Assembly: GCA_050951465.1 (NCBI GenBank)
Contig: JBMNJC010000015.1
Span: 62,001 to 126,000 of the forward strand
DNA: 64,000 bases
Direction of reading: 5' to 3'
Origin: JAAZHD01 sp012510895
GTDB taxonomy: Bacteria; Bacillota; Clostridia; Caldicoprobacterales; DTU083
The translations under genes and the position numbers were made by a program. Positions 27,886-36,353 of this stretch are shown in pieces. Positions within the stretch are counted from its first letter, which is position 1. The number at the start of each line of letters is the position of its first letter. The notes beneath the pieces are model-generated. The model had not been told where the DNA came from. It made no database searches and saw only the letters and a program-made list of their open reading frames with translations.

Positions 27886-29118
27886 ATGCGCAACCTAAGC
27901 AATAAAGAATGGTATGAAAAGCTGGAAAGGTATGTAGGAGGAGGTTCCAGTACCGGCTCAAAGAAGGCTGTTTTGCTCCCGGAAGAGCCTGCTGTAATTC
28001 AAAGGGGCAAGGGCTGCCGTGTTTGGGATGCTGACGGAAAGGAATATATTGACTTCAGAAACGGCTTAGGACCGGTTACCCTGGGCTATGGATACCCTGA
28101 GTTAAATCAGGCTATTATGGAACAGATGGAATATGGATTTGTATACGGTCATCCCACAGGTCTTGAAGCCGAAGTTGCCGAGCTTTTCAGCAAGGTTGTT
28201 CCCAGTGCGGAAAAGGTTCGTTTTCTAAAAACGGGCGGGGAAGCCTGTTCCGCAGCCATCAGGCTCGCCAGGGCATATACAGGCAAAGACCATATCATTC
28301 AGATCGGTTATAACGGATGGCTGAACTCACTGGCCAGCGGTGCCAGAGTAAATCCGCGGGAAGTCTCCAAAGGTGCACCCCTTGGCGTGCCTCAGCAGAT
28401 CAGCGACCTTTACCATGCAGTAAGGTGGGCTGATGAGGAAGCCATAAAGAATTTGTTTGCGAATTATAAAGGTCAGGTTGCCGCAGTTATTATAGCAGCT
28501 GACTATGCAAATATGGAAGAAGGCAAAAATTTCTATCCCTTCCTGCGGGAGATTACAAGGGAAAACGGAGCCCTGCTCATATATGATGAGATCGTTACCG
28601 GTTTCCGCATCGCAATGGGAGGGGTACAGGAGTATTTTGGCGTACTACCTGATTTATCGGTATTTGCCAAAGGCATAGCCAACGGAATGCCATTGTCTGT
28701 ATTTTGCGGAAGGGCTGACGTTATGGATATGCTTACAAAAGGCGCAACAGTTTCTTCCACCTATGGGGGAGAAGCCTTGTCCCTGGCTGCATGCAAAAAG
28801 GTAATTGAAATCTACCAAAGGGAAAACATATGCCGGTATCTGTGGGATGCAGGCGGCATGCTCTGGAGTCAGGTAAACGATTTATTTGATAAATATCATA
28901 TTCCTGTTAAAGTTAAGGGCTTCTGGCCATGTCCTACATTTGTTCCCCAGGAAGACGCACCGGATAATATAAACTCTTCATTCTTCAGACTGGCTTATAA
29001 GCATGGAGTTTCCTTATATAATGTCAGCTATGTAAACTTCTCGCATAAGGGAGAAGACATTGCAGAAACAGTTAGAAGACTGGAAGGGGCAGTAAGCGAG
29101 CTGGCTTCTGTACTGTAA
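27886..29118 (+). CDS. Class III aminotransferase, glutamate-1-semialdehyde 2,1-aminomutase-like
   Basis: This is a PLP enzyme of ~410 residues in the GSA-aminomutase-like group. The PLP Lys is in SVFAKGIANGMPLSVF, preceded by the Asp of YDEIVTGFR. The cofactor phosphate region is TGGEACSAAIRLARAYTG. True HemL has an HGHYD-type substrate motif; this protein has YNGWLNSLAS, and no haem genes are near, so a haem role is unlikely. Similar enzymes aminate keto sugars or keto acids. The start may be ATG 27886 or GTG 27877; AAGGAG (27868-27873) lies 12 or 3 bases away. It ends the plus-strand arm before a terminator. Confidence 0.82.
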   Translation: MRNLSNKEWYEKLERYVGGGSSTGSKKAVLLPEEPAVIQRGKGCRVWDADGKEYIDFRNGLGPVTLGYGYPELNQAIMEQMEYGFVYGHPTGLEAEVAELFSKVVPSAEKVRFLKTGGEACSAAIRLARAYTGKDHIIQIGYNGWLNSLASGARVNPREVSKGAPLGVPQQISDLYHAVRWADEEAIKNLFANYKGQVAAVIIAADYANMEEGKNFYPFLREITRENGALLIYDEIVTGFRIAMGGVQEYFGVLPDLSVFAKGIANGMPLSVFCGRADVMDMLTKGATVSSTYGGEALSLAACKKVIEIYQRENICRYLWDAGGMLWSQVNDLFDKYHIPVKVKGFWPCPTFVPQEDAPDNINSSFFRLAYKHGVSLYNVSYVNFSHKGEDIAETVRRLEGAVSELASVL

Positions 29119-29129
29119 TATCTGACCTG

Positions 29130-29170
29130 ACAGCCATCTTCACTTCGGCGGAGATGGCTGTATCTGTTTT
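29130..29170 (+). terminator. Intrinsic terminator
   Basis: A perfect 10-bp stem (ACAGCCATCT, 29130-29139, with AGATGGCTGT, 29152-29161) is followed by ATCTGTTTT. It closes the importer/aminotransferase arm. Confidence 0.75.
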
Positions 29171-29257
29171 AAATTCTCCTTAATGGACATTGCCTGTCAA
29201 AACAGATATAATTTATTTGTAATACTACGGATAACCAGGCTGCCAGGGGGGATTCAG

Positions 29258-31582
29258 ATGAATATTGATCAATTGGCGGATCAATTGAGGAACAGCAAAG
29301 ACATAATGAGCAATATTACCCATTGGGAAGAAATTGAACCAAAGGAAGCAAAGTTCGGTCCCTTTCCCCATGGATTACGGCCGGAGCTTAAGGAAGTCCT
29401 GCAGAAAAAGGGCATTTTTAAGCTTTATTCCCATCAGTCCAAAGCCATTGAACTGTCACTTCAGGGCAAAAACGTAGTGGTGGTTACGCCTACCGCATCA
29501 GGAAAGACCTTATGCTATAACCTCCCGGTTATAAATGAAATAATGAAAAATGATGATGCAAGGGCGCTTTATCTCTTTCCCACGAAAGCCCTTTCCCAGG
29601 ACCAGGTCAGTGAATTGCATGAAATAATGGATTTGCTTGATTATCCTATCAAGACCTATACCTATGACGGGGATACGCCGGTAAGCGCCAGAAAGGCTAT
29701 CCGTCAGGCCGGACACATTGTGGTCACCAACCCTGATATGCTTCATTCAGGCATTATGCCCCATCACACCAAATGGGTAAAACTATTCGAAAACCTTAAA
29801 TTTGTTGTAATAGACGAAATACACTCATACCGGGGAGTATTCGGCAGCCATATGGCCAATGTCATCCGGCGGCTCCACAGGATTTGCAGGTTCTACGGCT
29901 CCAATCCCAGGTTTATATGCTGTTCAGCAACCATAGCCAATCCAAAGGAATTAGCGGAACGCATCATAGAAAGGGAAACGGAATTGGTGGATGAAAGCGG
30001 CGCCCCGTCCGGACGCAAACATCTGATATTCTATAATCCCCCTGTGGTTAACAGGCAATTGGGCATTCGAAAAAGCTCCGTTTTGGAAACCAAAAAATTG
30101 GCTGCCCGCTTCATACAAAACGGGATTCAAACTATTCTGTTTGCCAAAAGCCGCCTGACAGTCGAGGTACTGGTTACATATCTGAAGCAGCTGGTTAAGG
30201 ACAAACTGGGCAATTCAGAAAAAATCAGGGGTTACCGGGGAGGTTACCTGCCCAATCAGCGGAGGGAGATTGAGAAAGGTCTCAGAACAGGCGACATTTT
30301 AGGCGTGGTCAGCACCAATGCCCTTGAATTGGGTATTGATATCGGCAGCCTGCAGGTCAGTATCATGTGCGGCTATCCCGGCACCATCTCCAGCACATGG
30401 CAGCAGGCCGGACGCGCCGGCCGCAGGAATGATACCTCCCTGGCAATTTTAGTAGCCAGCAGCAATCCGCTTGATCAGTATATAATAAAGCATCCTGAAT
30501 TCTTCCTTAAGGCCAATCCGGAACAGGGCCTGATCAACCCGAATAATTTGCTTATACTTATGTCCCATATTAAATGCGCTGCCTTTGAGCTGCCTTTTGA
30601 AGACGGGGAAACCTTCGGCATAGATTTTCTTGAACCCTTACTGGCTTATTTAGAGGAAGAAAAGGTACTGAGGCATGTAGGCAGCCGCTGGCATTGGATG
30701 GCGGAAAATTTCCCTGCCAGTGACATCAGCCTTCGGACTGCTGCCAATGAAAATGTTATCATTATCGACATAACCCGTCCGGAACATAAGGTAATTGGAG
30801 AAGTTGACCGTTTCAGCGCCCCGCAGCTGGTCCATGAGGAAGCCATATATATTCATGAGGGAATCCAGTATCAGGTGGAAAAACTTGATTTGGAAGAGAA
30901 AAAAGCATATGTCAGGAAGGTGAATGTGGATTATTACACCGATGCCAACCTGGCTGTAACTTTAAAGGTACTGGACGTGTTCCAGTCAGAGGAAGAGGGA
31001 GCTGCCGGCAGAAGCTGGGGAGATGTAATGGTTTCCTCTCTGGTAACCATGTTTAAGAAGATTAAATTCGATACCCATGAAAATTTGGGTTGGGGGCCGG
31101 TAAACCTTCCGGAACTTGAGCTTCAGACCACAGCCTACTGGATGTCGCTTAATGAAATTCCATCCGGCCTTAAAAGTCAGGATGATATACAAAACGGCCT
31201 TATGGGAATAGCCAATGTACTGGGGCAAATCGCATCATTGTACCTTATGTGCGATCCCCGTGATATAAATGTGGTTTATCATGTAAAATCTCCTTTTACC
31301 GGCAAGCCTACCATATATATATATGACAGCAGTCCCGGCGGAATAGGATTCAGTCAGCGTTTGTATCAGATGCATACGGAATTATTTAAAAAGGCCAAAG
31401 ATGCTTTGTCGGAATGTATATGTGATAACGGCTGTCCTGCATGTGTAGGGCCTGCTGCAGAGGTGACAGAGAATGGGAAATATCTGGCACAGATCATATT
31501 GGGAGGGATATTAGGTGATACCCAATCTGAAGAGCAAGCTGATAGCCTTGGCCTCCATGACTTCAAGCTCCCCTTCGCCTGA
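29258..31582 (+). CDS. mrfA: DEAD/DEAH helicase MrfA (YprA family) for mitomycin-type DNA damage
   Basis: The 774-residue helicase has a Walker A motif (TPTASGKT), a DEIH box (VVIDEIHSYRG), a conserved C-terminal helicase domain (STNALELGIDIG and QQAGRAGRR), and a DUF1998 domain. The last carries a Cys cluster (CICDNGCPACVG), as in B. subtilis MrfA (YprA). ATG 29258 follows AGGGGG by 7 bases, so the open frame back to 29183 is not coding. The mrfB gene overlaps its 3' end by 68 bases. MrfAB acts in an excision-type repair pathway independent of UvrABC in B. subtilis. The same gene order here supports the assignment. Confidence 0.92.
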   Translation: MNIDQLADQLRNSKDIMSNITHWEEIEPKEAKFGPFPHGLRPELKEVLQKKGIFKLYSHQSKAIELSLQGKNVVVVTPTASGKTLCYNLPVINEIMKNDDARALYLFPTKALSQDQVSELHEIMDLLDYPIKTYTYDGDTPVSARKAIRQAGHIVVTNPDMLHSGIMPHHTKWVKLFENLKFVVIDEIHSYRGVFGSHMANVIRRLHRICRFYGSNPRFICCSATIANPKELAERIIERETELVDESGAPSGRKHLIFYNPPVVNRQLGIRKSSVLETKKLAARFIQNGIQTILFAKSRLTVEVLVTYLKQLVKDKLGNSEKIRGYRGGYLPNQRREIEKGLRTGDILGVVSTNALELGIDIGSLQVSIMCGYPGTISSTWQQAGRAGRRNDTSLAILVASSNPLDQYIIKHPEFFLKANPEQGLINPNNLLILMSHIKCAAFELPFEDGETFGIDFLEPLLAYLEEEKVLRHVGSRWHWMAENFPASDISLRTAANENVIIIDITRPEHKVIGEVDRFSAPQLVHEEAIYIHEGIQYQVEKLDLEEKKAYVRKVNVDYYTDANLAVTLKVLDVFQSEEEGAAGRSWGDVMVSSLVTMFKKIKFDTHENLGWGPVNLPELELQTTAYWMSLNEIPSGLKSQDDIQNGLMGIANVLGQIASLYLMCDPRDINVVYHVKSPFTGKPTIYIYDSSPGGIGFSQRLYQMHTELFKKAKDALSECICDNGCPACVGPAAEVTENGKYLAQIILGGILGDTQSEEQADSLGLHDFKLPFA

Positions 31583-32768
31583 AAAAGTCCTCCCTGATCA
31601 TGCCGCTGACCATAAGGACTCAACAAAGGATGAGAGGACAGGGGAAGACTTTGGCGGCAGGATAATTGAAAACCCTGAAGGAAGCTTTGTGCACAGGACA
31701 ACTGTAAGCACTGCCGTCCGGACGGATGACCCGGCTTATTCAGACTATTTAAAAGAAGGATCCTGCTGGTGGACCAGGCTGGAAGATGGTTTCAGCCTGG
31801 GTGATGTTGTGTTTCTTGACACGGAGACAACAGGCTTGTTCGGAGGAGCAGGTTCGCTTGCATTTCTTATCGGAATTGGCTGTTTTACTGAAAAGGGGCT
31901 GATCATTGAGCAGTACCTGATGAGGGATTTCGATGAGGAATATCCTATGCTTAAGTCCCTGCTGGACAGGCTGAAGGAGTTTCGGGTGCTGGTTACTTTT
32001 AACGGCAAGTCCTTTGATTGGCCTTTATTGGAGAGCCGCTTTATCTTTTCCAGGCTGAAAGCAACGGACTGGGAGGACAGGCACATAGACCTTCTGCACC
32101 TTTCAAGGCGCTTATGGAGCCGATGCCTGGAGAACTGCTCATTGTCCACCATAGAAAAGGGCATCCTGGGCCTGTATCGGGAGGACGATATACCGGGTTA
32201 CATGATTCCCAAGGTTTATCTGGAATACCTTAACACAGGGGACCCGGCAGAAATGAGCCGTGTCCTTAAACATAATGAAATGGATATTGCAGCAATGTCA
32301 GCCCTCTTTCTCCATATAAGCAGATTATTTCAGGATCCTGAAAGCAGAGGGGATTCATTTGAACTGCTGGGTATTGCAAGTGAACTTGAGAGAAATCATA
32401 AGGTTCAGGAAGCCGCTAAGTGTTACGAATGCTGCATCCGCAAGGCAAGGAATCAGCATATTAAAGCTGAAGCCAAAAAACGCTATGCCTATTTGATGAA
32501 GAGGCACTTTGGTCCGGCAGAGGCCATGGATGTATGGGAGGACATAGCAGCCGGAGAAGGCAACATGTTTGTTTATCCATATGTGGAGATGGCAAAATAC
32601 CTGGAGCACACCATGAAGGATTTTCAAAAGGCCCTGGACTGTACGGAAAAGGCCATTGAACTGGCAGGCAGGAGCGGCAGGCATTCTGCTTATGTAAAGA
32701 AGGAATTGCTGGCCAGAAAAAGGCGTTTACTTAAAAAAATAGAAAGGAGCAGGAATAAGTGGGCTTAA
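31515..32768 (+). CDS. mrfB: Exonuclease MrfB (YprB family, RNase H-like)
   Basis: The 417-residue protein has a disordered N-terminal region (about 1-60). An RNase H-like DEDD exonuclease domain follows, with FLDTETTGLFGGAGSL, NGKSFDWPLLESR and HNEMDIAAMSALF. A C-terminal helical/TPR-like segment completes it. This matches B. subtilis YprB/MrfB, the nuclease partner of MrfA. GTG 31515 lies 8 bases after GGGAGG, inside the 3' end of mrfA, so translation is probably coupled. The overlap of 68 bases is unusually long. Confidence 0.9.
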   Translation: MIPNLKSKLIALASMTSSSPSPEKVLPDHAADHKDSTKDERTGEDFGGRIIENPEGSFVHRTTVSTAVRTDDPAYSDYLKEGSCWWTRLEDGFSLGDVVFLDTETTGLFGGAGSLAFLIGIGCFTEKGLIIEQYLMRDFDEEYPMLKSLLDRLKEFRVLVTFNGKSFDWPLLESRFIFSRLKATDWEDRHIDLLHLSRRLWSRCLENCSLSTIEKGILGLYREDDIPGYMIPKVYLEYLNTGDPAEMSRVLKHNEMDIAAMSALFLHISRLFQDPESRGDSFELLGIASELERNHKVQEAAKCYECCIRKARNQHIKAEAKKRYAYLMKRHFGPAEAMDVWEDIAAGEGNMFVYPYVEMAKYLEHTMKDFQKALDCTEKAIELAGRSGRHSAYVKKELLARKRRLLKKIERSRNKWA

Positions 32769-33448
32769 TAGGTAATTTTTTTGGATTTTTAGGTTATTAC
32801 AATCAGGTCAGAAGAGATGAGGGAAAGGCTTATTATTGGTACAAAAAAGCGGAAAAACATGATATGACGGCAGCAAACTTTCAAATGTCCTATGGGGTTC
32901 TGCTTTTGCGCATGGGGCATTTTGAAAAGGCGAAGCAGCTTTTTGAAAGACTGATGGTCTTTTTTCCGCGTGATGAGAAAGTAAAGGATAATGCCAAAAT
33001 TAATATATCCATGGCCTACTGGAAGTTGGGGGATCTGGATACAGCCCTGGAGAGAATGACTGAGATGCATAATAAGCTTAAGAGTTCCAAGACATATGGA
33101 ACCTTAGGGTATCTGCTCATTGACAAGGGCGATTTGGAAGAAGCCCTGAAATTTAATATGGAAGCCCTGGACTATGATGATACGGATCCTGTTGTCCTGG
33201 ATAATCTTGGTCAGATTTACTACCGCATGGGCGATATGGACAAGGCTTTTGAGTATTTTGAAAAAGCTTATAGGGAGAAGGAGGATCAGGCAGATACCCT
33301 GTATTACCTTGGCGATATATACATGCAGAGGGGGCAGAAGGAGAAAGCAAGGGAATTTCTCCAAAAAGCTCTGGACTGCAATATTTCAGCCCTCAGCACT
33401 ATTAAGCGGGAAGATATAGAGGAAAAGATGAGAGAGCTGACCTCCTGA
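32759..33448 (+). CDS. Tetratricopeptide-repeat protein
   Basis: This 229-residue protein consists of about five TPR units (for example AYYWYKKAEKHDMTAANFQMSYG and DMDKAFEYFEKAYREKEDQADTL) after a short hydrophobic N-terminus. It is likely a scaffold. It starts with GTG 32759, overlapping mrfB by 10 bases, with GAAAGGAG upstream. This makes a three-gene operon mrfA-mrfB-TPR, and a role with MrfAB is inference. Its 3' end overlaps the convergent PBP gene by 47 bases. Confidence 0.85.
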   Translation: MGLIGNFFGFLGYYNQVRRDEGKAYYWYKKAEKHDMTAANFQMSYGVLLLRMGHFEKAKQLFERLMVFFPRDEKVKDNAKINISMAYWKLGDLDTALERMTEMHNKLKSSKTYGTLGYLLIDKGDLEEALKFNMEALDYDDTDPVVLDNLGQIYYRMGDMDKAFEYFEKAYREKEDQADTLYYLGDIYMQRGQKEKAREFLQKALDCNISALSTIKREDIEEKMRELTS

Positions 33449-36038
33449 ACTCCTGATCATATCCAATTTCCAAGCCTTCCTGGCCTGCATTATTTCCATT
33501 GCCGTTATTATCCTCGTTATTTTCATTGATTTCATTATCCTGGCTGCTGCCTCCGTCTTCACCGGTATCATCGTCCTGGCCGTCCTGGTTTCTCTGTCCG
33601 GGACGCAGCAGATCCCAAAGATCTTCCCAGAAGTCTGAACCGTTTTCCGTTTCCTGTTCAGGTATGGTAATGTTCAGTATCTGGGTTTGAGGGCCCTGAA
33701 CCGCTTCGCCGTCGAGTTTCATTTCCGGATGATAAGGAATGATAAAGTAACCATAGGTTTCACCGGGTGTTACCTGGGTATCAGTCCATTCTACCGGATC
33801 CAAAGAGCCTGTTTGAACCTGATGTACCAGGACAGCTTTTTCTTCCTGGCCGGTAATTCTCATAATATAATAACCTGCAAAAGAATTACCCGGTACGAAG
33901 GAAATAACAGGCTGATCAGCTTCGTTTAATGCAACTCTGAAATCCTGCGGAGCATTCGGTATTACCCAATAATCACTTTCCTGGGCAGGCTCTGTGCCCT
34001 TGACAAAGTATTCTGTAACTATATATTCCTTTGGAGTCAGGGCGGTCGCCAAAAGGACCCGTTTTTGTTCCTTAAGGGCCTTTCCGTCCAGTTTTACTTC
34101 TGAAATTCCAATAGGTTTTTCATATTTCGGCTTGTCTTTATTTTCATAAATGTATTGAAATATATTACCTGCCACTATGGTTGGCTGATTTCCTCCTGAG
34201 GTGCCGGAGGGAAGGTAGTTTTCCGGACTTCTCTTATCAAATCCCATCCAGACAACCACGGTATATTCAGGATTATATGCGGCCACCCAGGCATCATTGG
34301 CGCCTTTGATGCCCCGAAACTCATCGGTGCGTGGAAGCTGTACGGTTCCTGTTTTAGCAGCCAGATTCAGGCCGTTAAGCCTACGGGCGGTTCCGCCCAT
34401 TTCCGGATCCGTGGCGGATTGCAGCATGCTGGTTACAAGGAAGGCGGTTTCTTCTGAGAAAACCTGTTCCTTGATGGTATGATTCTCATACAGGGTTTTT
34501 CCGCGTGAGTCATCAATTCGTAAAATAGTGGTGTAATTCTTGTAACTGCCCCTGTCACCTATAGCGGCATAAGCCCTTGCTATTTCCAGAGGAGTTACCC
34601 CTTTTTCCATGCCTCCCAATGCAATAGCCAGATTATTGTCTCCGCTTTCAAAGGAAATTCCCATTTTTTCTGCCATGGTTTTACCGTGGCTGATTCCTAT
34701 CTCATGAAATATTTTTACCGTTGGAATGTTAATTGACTTGGCCACTGTTTCCCTTAAGGTTACCATGCCCCGAAACTTTCCGTCTGCATTGGAAGGAATA
34801 TAACCTTCTATGTCAATGGGTTCATCTTCTATAAAGCTAACCGGGGTGTAATTGAACAATTCAATTGCGGGAATATAAACCAGCAAGGGTTTGATGGTAG
34901 AGCCGGGCGAACGCTTAACCTCGGCCCGATTCAGCACATATCTCTGATCTTCCGGATAGGACCTGCCGCCCAGTAAGGCTTTTATGCGGCCGGTCTGAGT
35001 ATCCATAACCACCAGGGCAGATTCGCAGGACTCTCCGGAGACAGGGCTTTTTGGAAAATAATCATCCTGGGCATACAGGTTTTCTGCATACTCCTGAAGA
35101 TTTCTGTCCAGGGTGGTATAAATCCGATATCCGCCTGTATACAGTTCTTCAAGTTTAATGTCCAGTATTTCTGCCGCCTCTTCAAGTACCATGTCCACAA
35201 AATATCCGTGGGTATATGCAGGCTTGACATCTTCAGCAAAAACCAGCTCTTCAGCTTTAGCTGCTTCTCCCTCTTCTTCGGTGAGATACCCGTTTTTAAC
35301 CATCAGGTCAATGCATAAATCCTTTCTTTCAAGAGCCCTGTCCTTATCAATAAAAGGCGAGTTACGGTGTGGATTTTTTATAATTCCCACCAGAAGGGCG
35401 CCTTCAGCCACAGATAATTCACTTACGCTCTTGCCGAAGTATGTCTGAGCAGCAGCCTCAATGCCATAGGCGCCTTTTGCAAAATAGATGACATTCAGAT
35501 ACATTTCAAGAATCTGGTCCTTGGAGTATCTTTGCTCCAATTGCCATGCCAGGAGTATTTCCTTTACCTTTCTGTCTACGGACTGTTCGAAGGAAAGCAC
35601 CGTATTTCTTACCAGCTGCTGGGTAATGGTGCCGCCGCCGGCGACTATATCCCTTGCTTTGATATTTTGCAGGAGGGAGCCGAATATTCTTCGTATATCA
35701 AAACCGGGATGACTGCGAAAACGCACATCTTCTACTGCGATAAAGGCATCCTGCACATGTTTTGGAATCTGATTCAAAGGCACATAAATCCTGTTTTTGC
35801 TTCCATGTATACTGGATATCAGTTCACCTTCACTGTCAAAAACCAATGAAGTTTGTTCATAATTTACCAGACTGCCGGGATCCAGGTCGTCCAGGGTCCC
35901 TATAATATTAATTAAATATATGACAATCGCCAGTACTGCTATTGCTGTTAAAATACCAAAGAATGCGAAGATTTTTTTCCATACGGATGGCTTTTTTCTT
36001 TTCCTTTCCATTCTGGTACCTTGCAAATTTTCCGACAT
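33402..36038 (-). CDS. Class A penicillin-binding protein (PBP1a-like) with fibronectin-like tail
   Basis: This is a bifunctional peptidoglycan synthase of 878 residues. A basic N-terminus and one membrane helix (about 20-45) lead to a GT51 glycosyltransferase domain (AFIAVEDVRFRSHPGFD, GGGTITQQLVRN). The transpeptidase domain has SPGSTIKP, SINIPT and AKTGT motifs. A beta-sandwich, fibronectin III-like domain follows (about 715-800), then an Asp/Glu/Asn-rich low-complexity tail. The start is ATG 36038, 8 bases from AGGGAAG; the in-frame GTG 36047 overlaps that site. The 3' end overlaps the TPR gene by 47 bases on the other strand. Confidence 0.93.
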   Translation of the reverse strand: MSENLQGTRMERKRKKPSVWKKIFAFFGILTAIAVLAIVIYLINIIGTLDDLDPGSLVNYEQTSLVFDSEGELISSIHGSKNRIYVPLNQIPKHVQDAFIAVEDVRFRSHPGFDIRRIFGSLLQNIKARDIVAGGGTITQQLVRNTVLSFEQSVDRKVKEILLAWQLEQRYSKDQILEMYLNVIYFAKGAYGIEAAAQTYFGKSVSELSVAEGALLVGIIKNPHRNSPFIDKDRALERKDLCIDLMVKNGYLTEEEGEAAKAEELVFAEDVKPAYTHGYFVDMVLEEAAEILDIKLEELYTGGYRIYTTLDRNLQEYAENLYAQDDYFPKSPVSGESCESALVVMDTQTGRIKALLGGRSYPEDQRYVLNRAEVKRSPGSTIKPLLVYIPAIELFNYTPVSFIEDEPIDIEGYIPSNADGKFRGMVTLRETVAKSINIPTVKIFHEIGISHGKTMAEKMGISFESGDNNLAIALGGMEKGVTPLEIARAYAAIGDRGSYKNYTTILRIDDSRGKTLYENHTIKEQVFSEETAFLVTSMLQSATDPEMGGTARRLNGLNLAAKTGTVQLPRTDEFRGIKGANDAWVAAYNPEYTVVVWMGFDKRSPENYLPSGTSGGNQPTIVAGNIFQYIYENKDKPKYEKPIGISEVKLDGKALKEQKRVLLATALTPKEYIVTEYFVKGTEPAQESDYWVIPNAPQDFRVALNEADQPVISFVPGNSFAGYYIMRITGQEEKAVLVHQVQTGSLDPVEWTDTQVTPGETYGYFIIPYHPEMKLDGEAVQGPQTQILNITIPEQETENGSDFWEDLWDLLRPGQRNQDGQDDDTGEDGGSSQDNEINENNEDNNGNGNNAGQEGLEIGYDQEFRRSALSSFPLYLPA

Positions 36039-36353
36039 ATTATTCACTTCCCTGAATCATTCAAAAAATATAAATCTTGTCCAACCGGTATTTTATCACA
36101 TGAATTTTAAGGATACAAAACATGATTATAACGTTTATATCACCTTTTGTTAATACACCCTTATTATTTTGCCCATTTATTGACAGGATAAACCGGCGCA
36201 GGTTTTTGGACATATATGCGGTCTTGATGTTATAATAGTATTCGTTGTCGATATTATGTAAACTAGAAGGATTGGTTTTTATGCAAATACTTATTTTTAT
36301 AGATGATTTATGCCTTATGGAATTGGATTTTTATAAGGGAAAGGAGGGCAGGA
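36039..36353. other. Divergent intergenic region between PBP and FtsH-like genes (315 bases)
   Basis: This AT-rich region separates two divergent genes. The only clear signal is the plus-strand promoter at 36207-36236. Short upstream open frames around 36281-36353 look non-coding. Confidence 0.5.
36207..36236 (+). promoter_or_regulatory. Putative sigma-A promoter for the FtsH-like gene
   Basis: TGGACA (36207-36212), 18 bases, then a perfect TATAAT (36231-36236). A ~110-base leader precedes ATG 36354. Confidence 0.7.

Noticed and set aside
27886..29118. HemL (haem synthesis) as identity of the class III aminotransferase
   Set aside because: Substrate motif differs and no haem genes are nearby.
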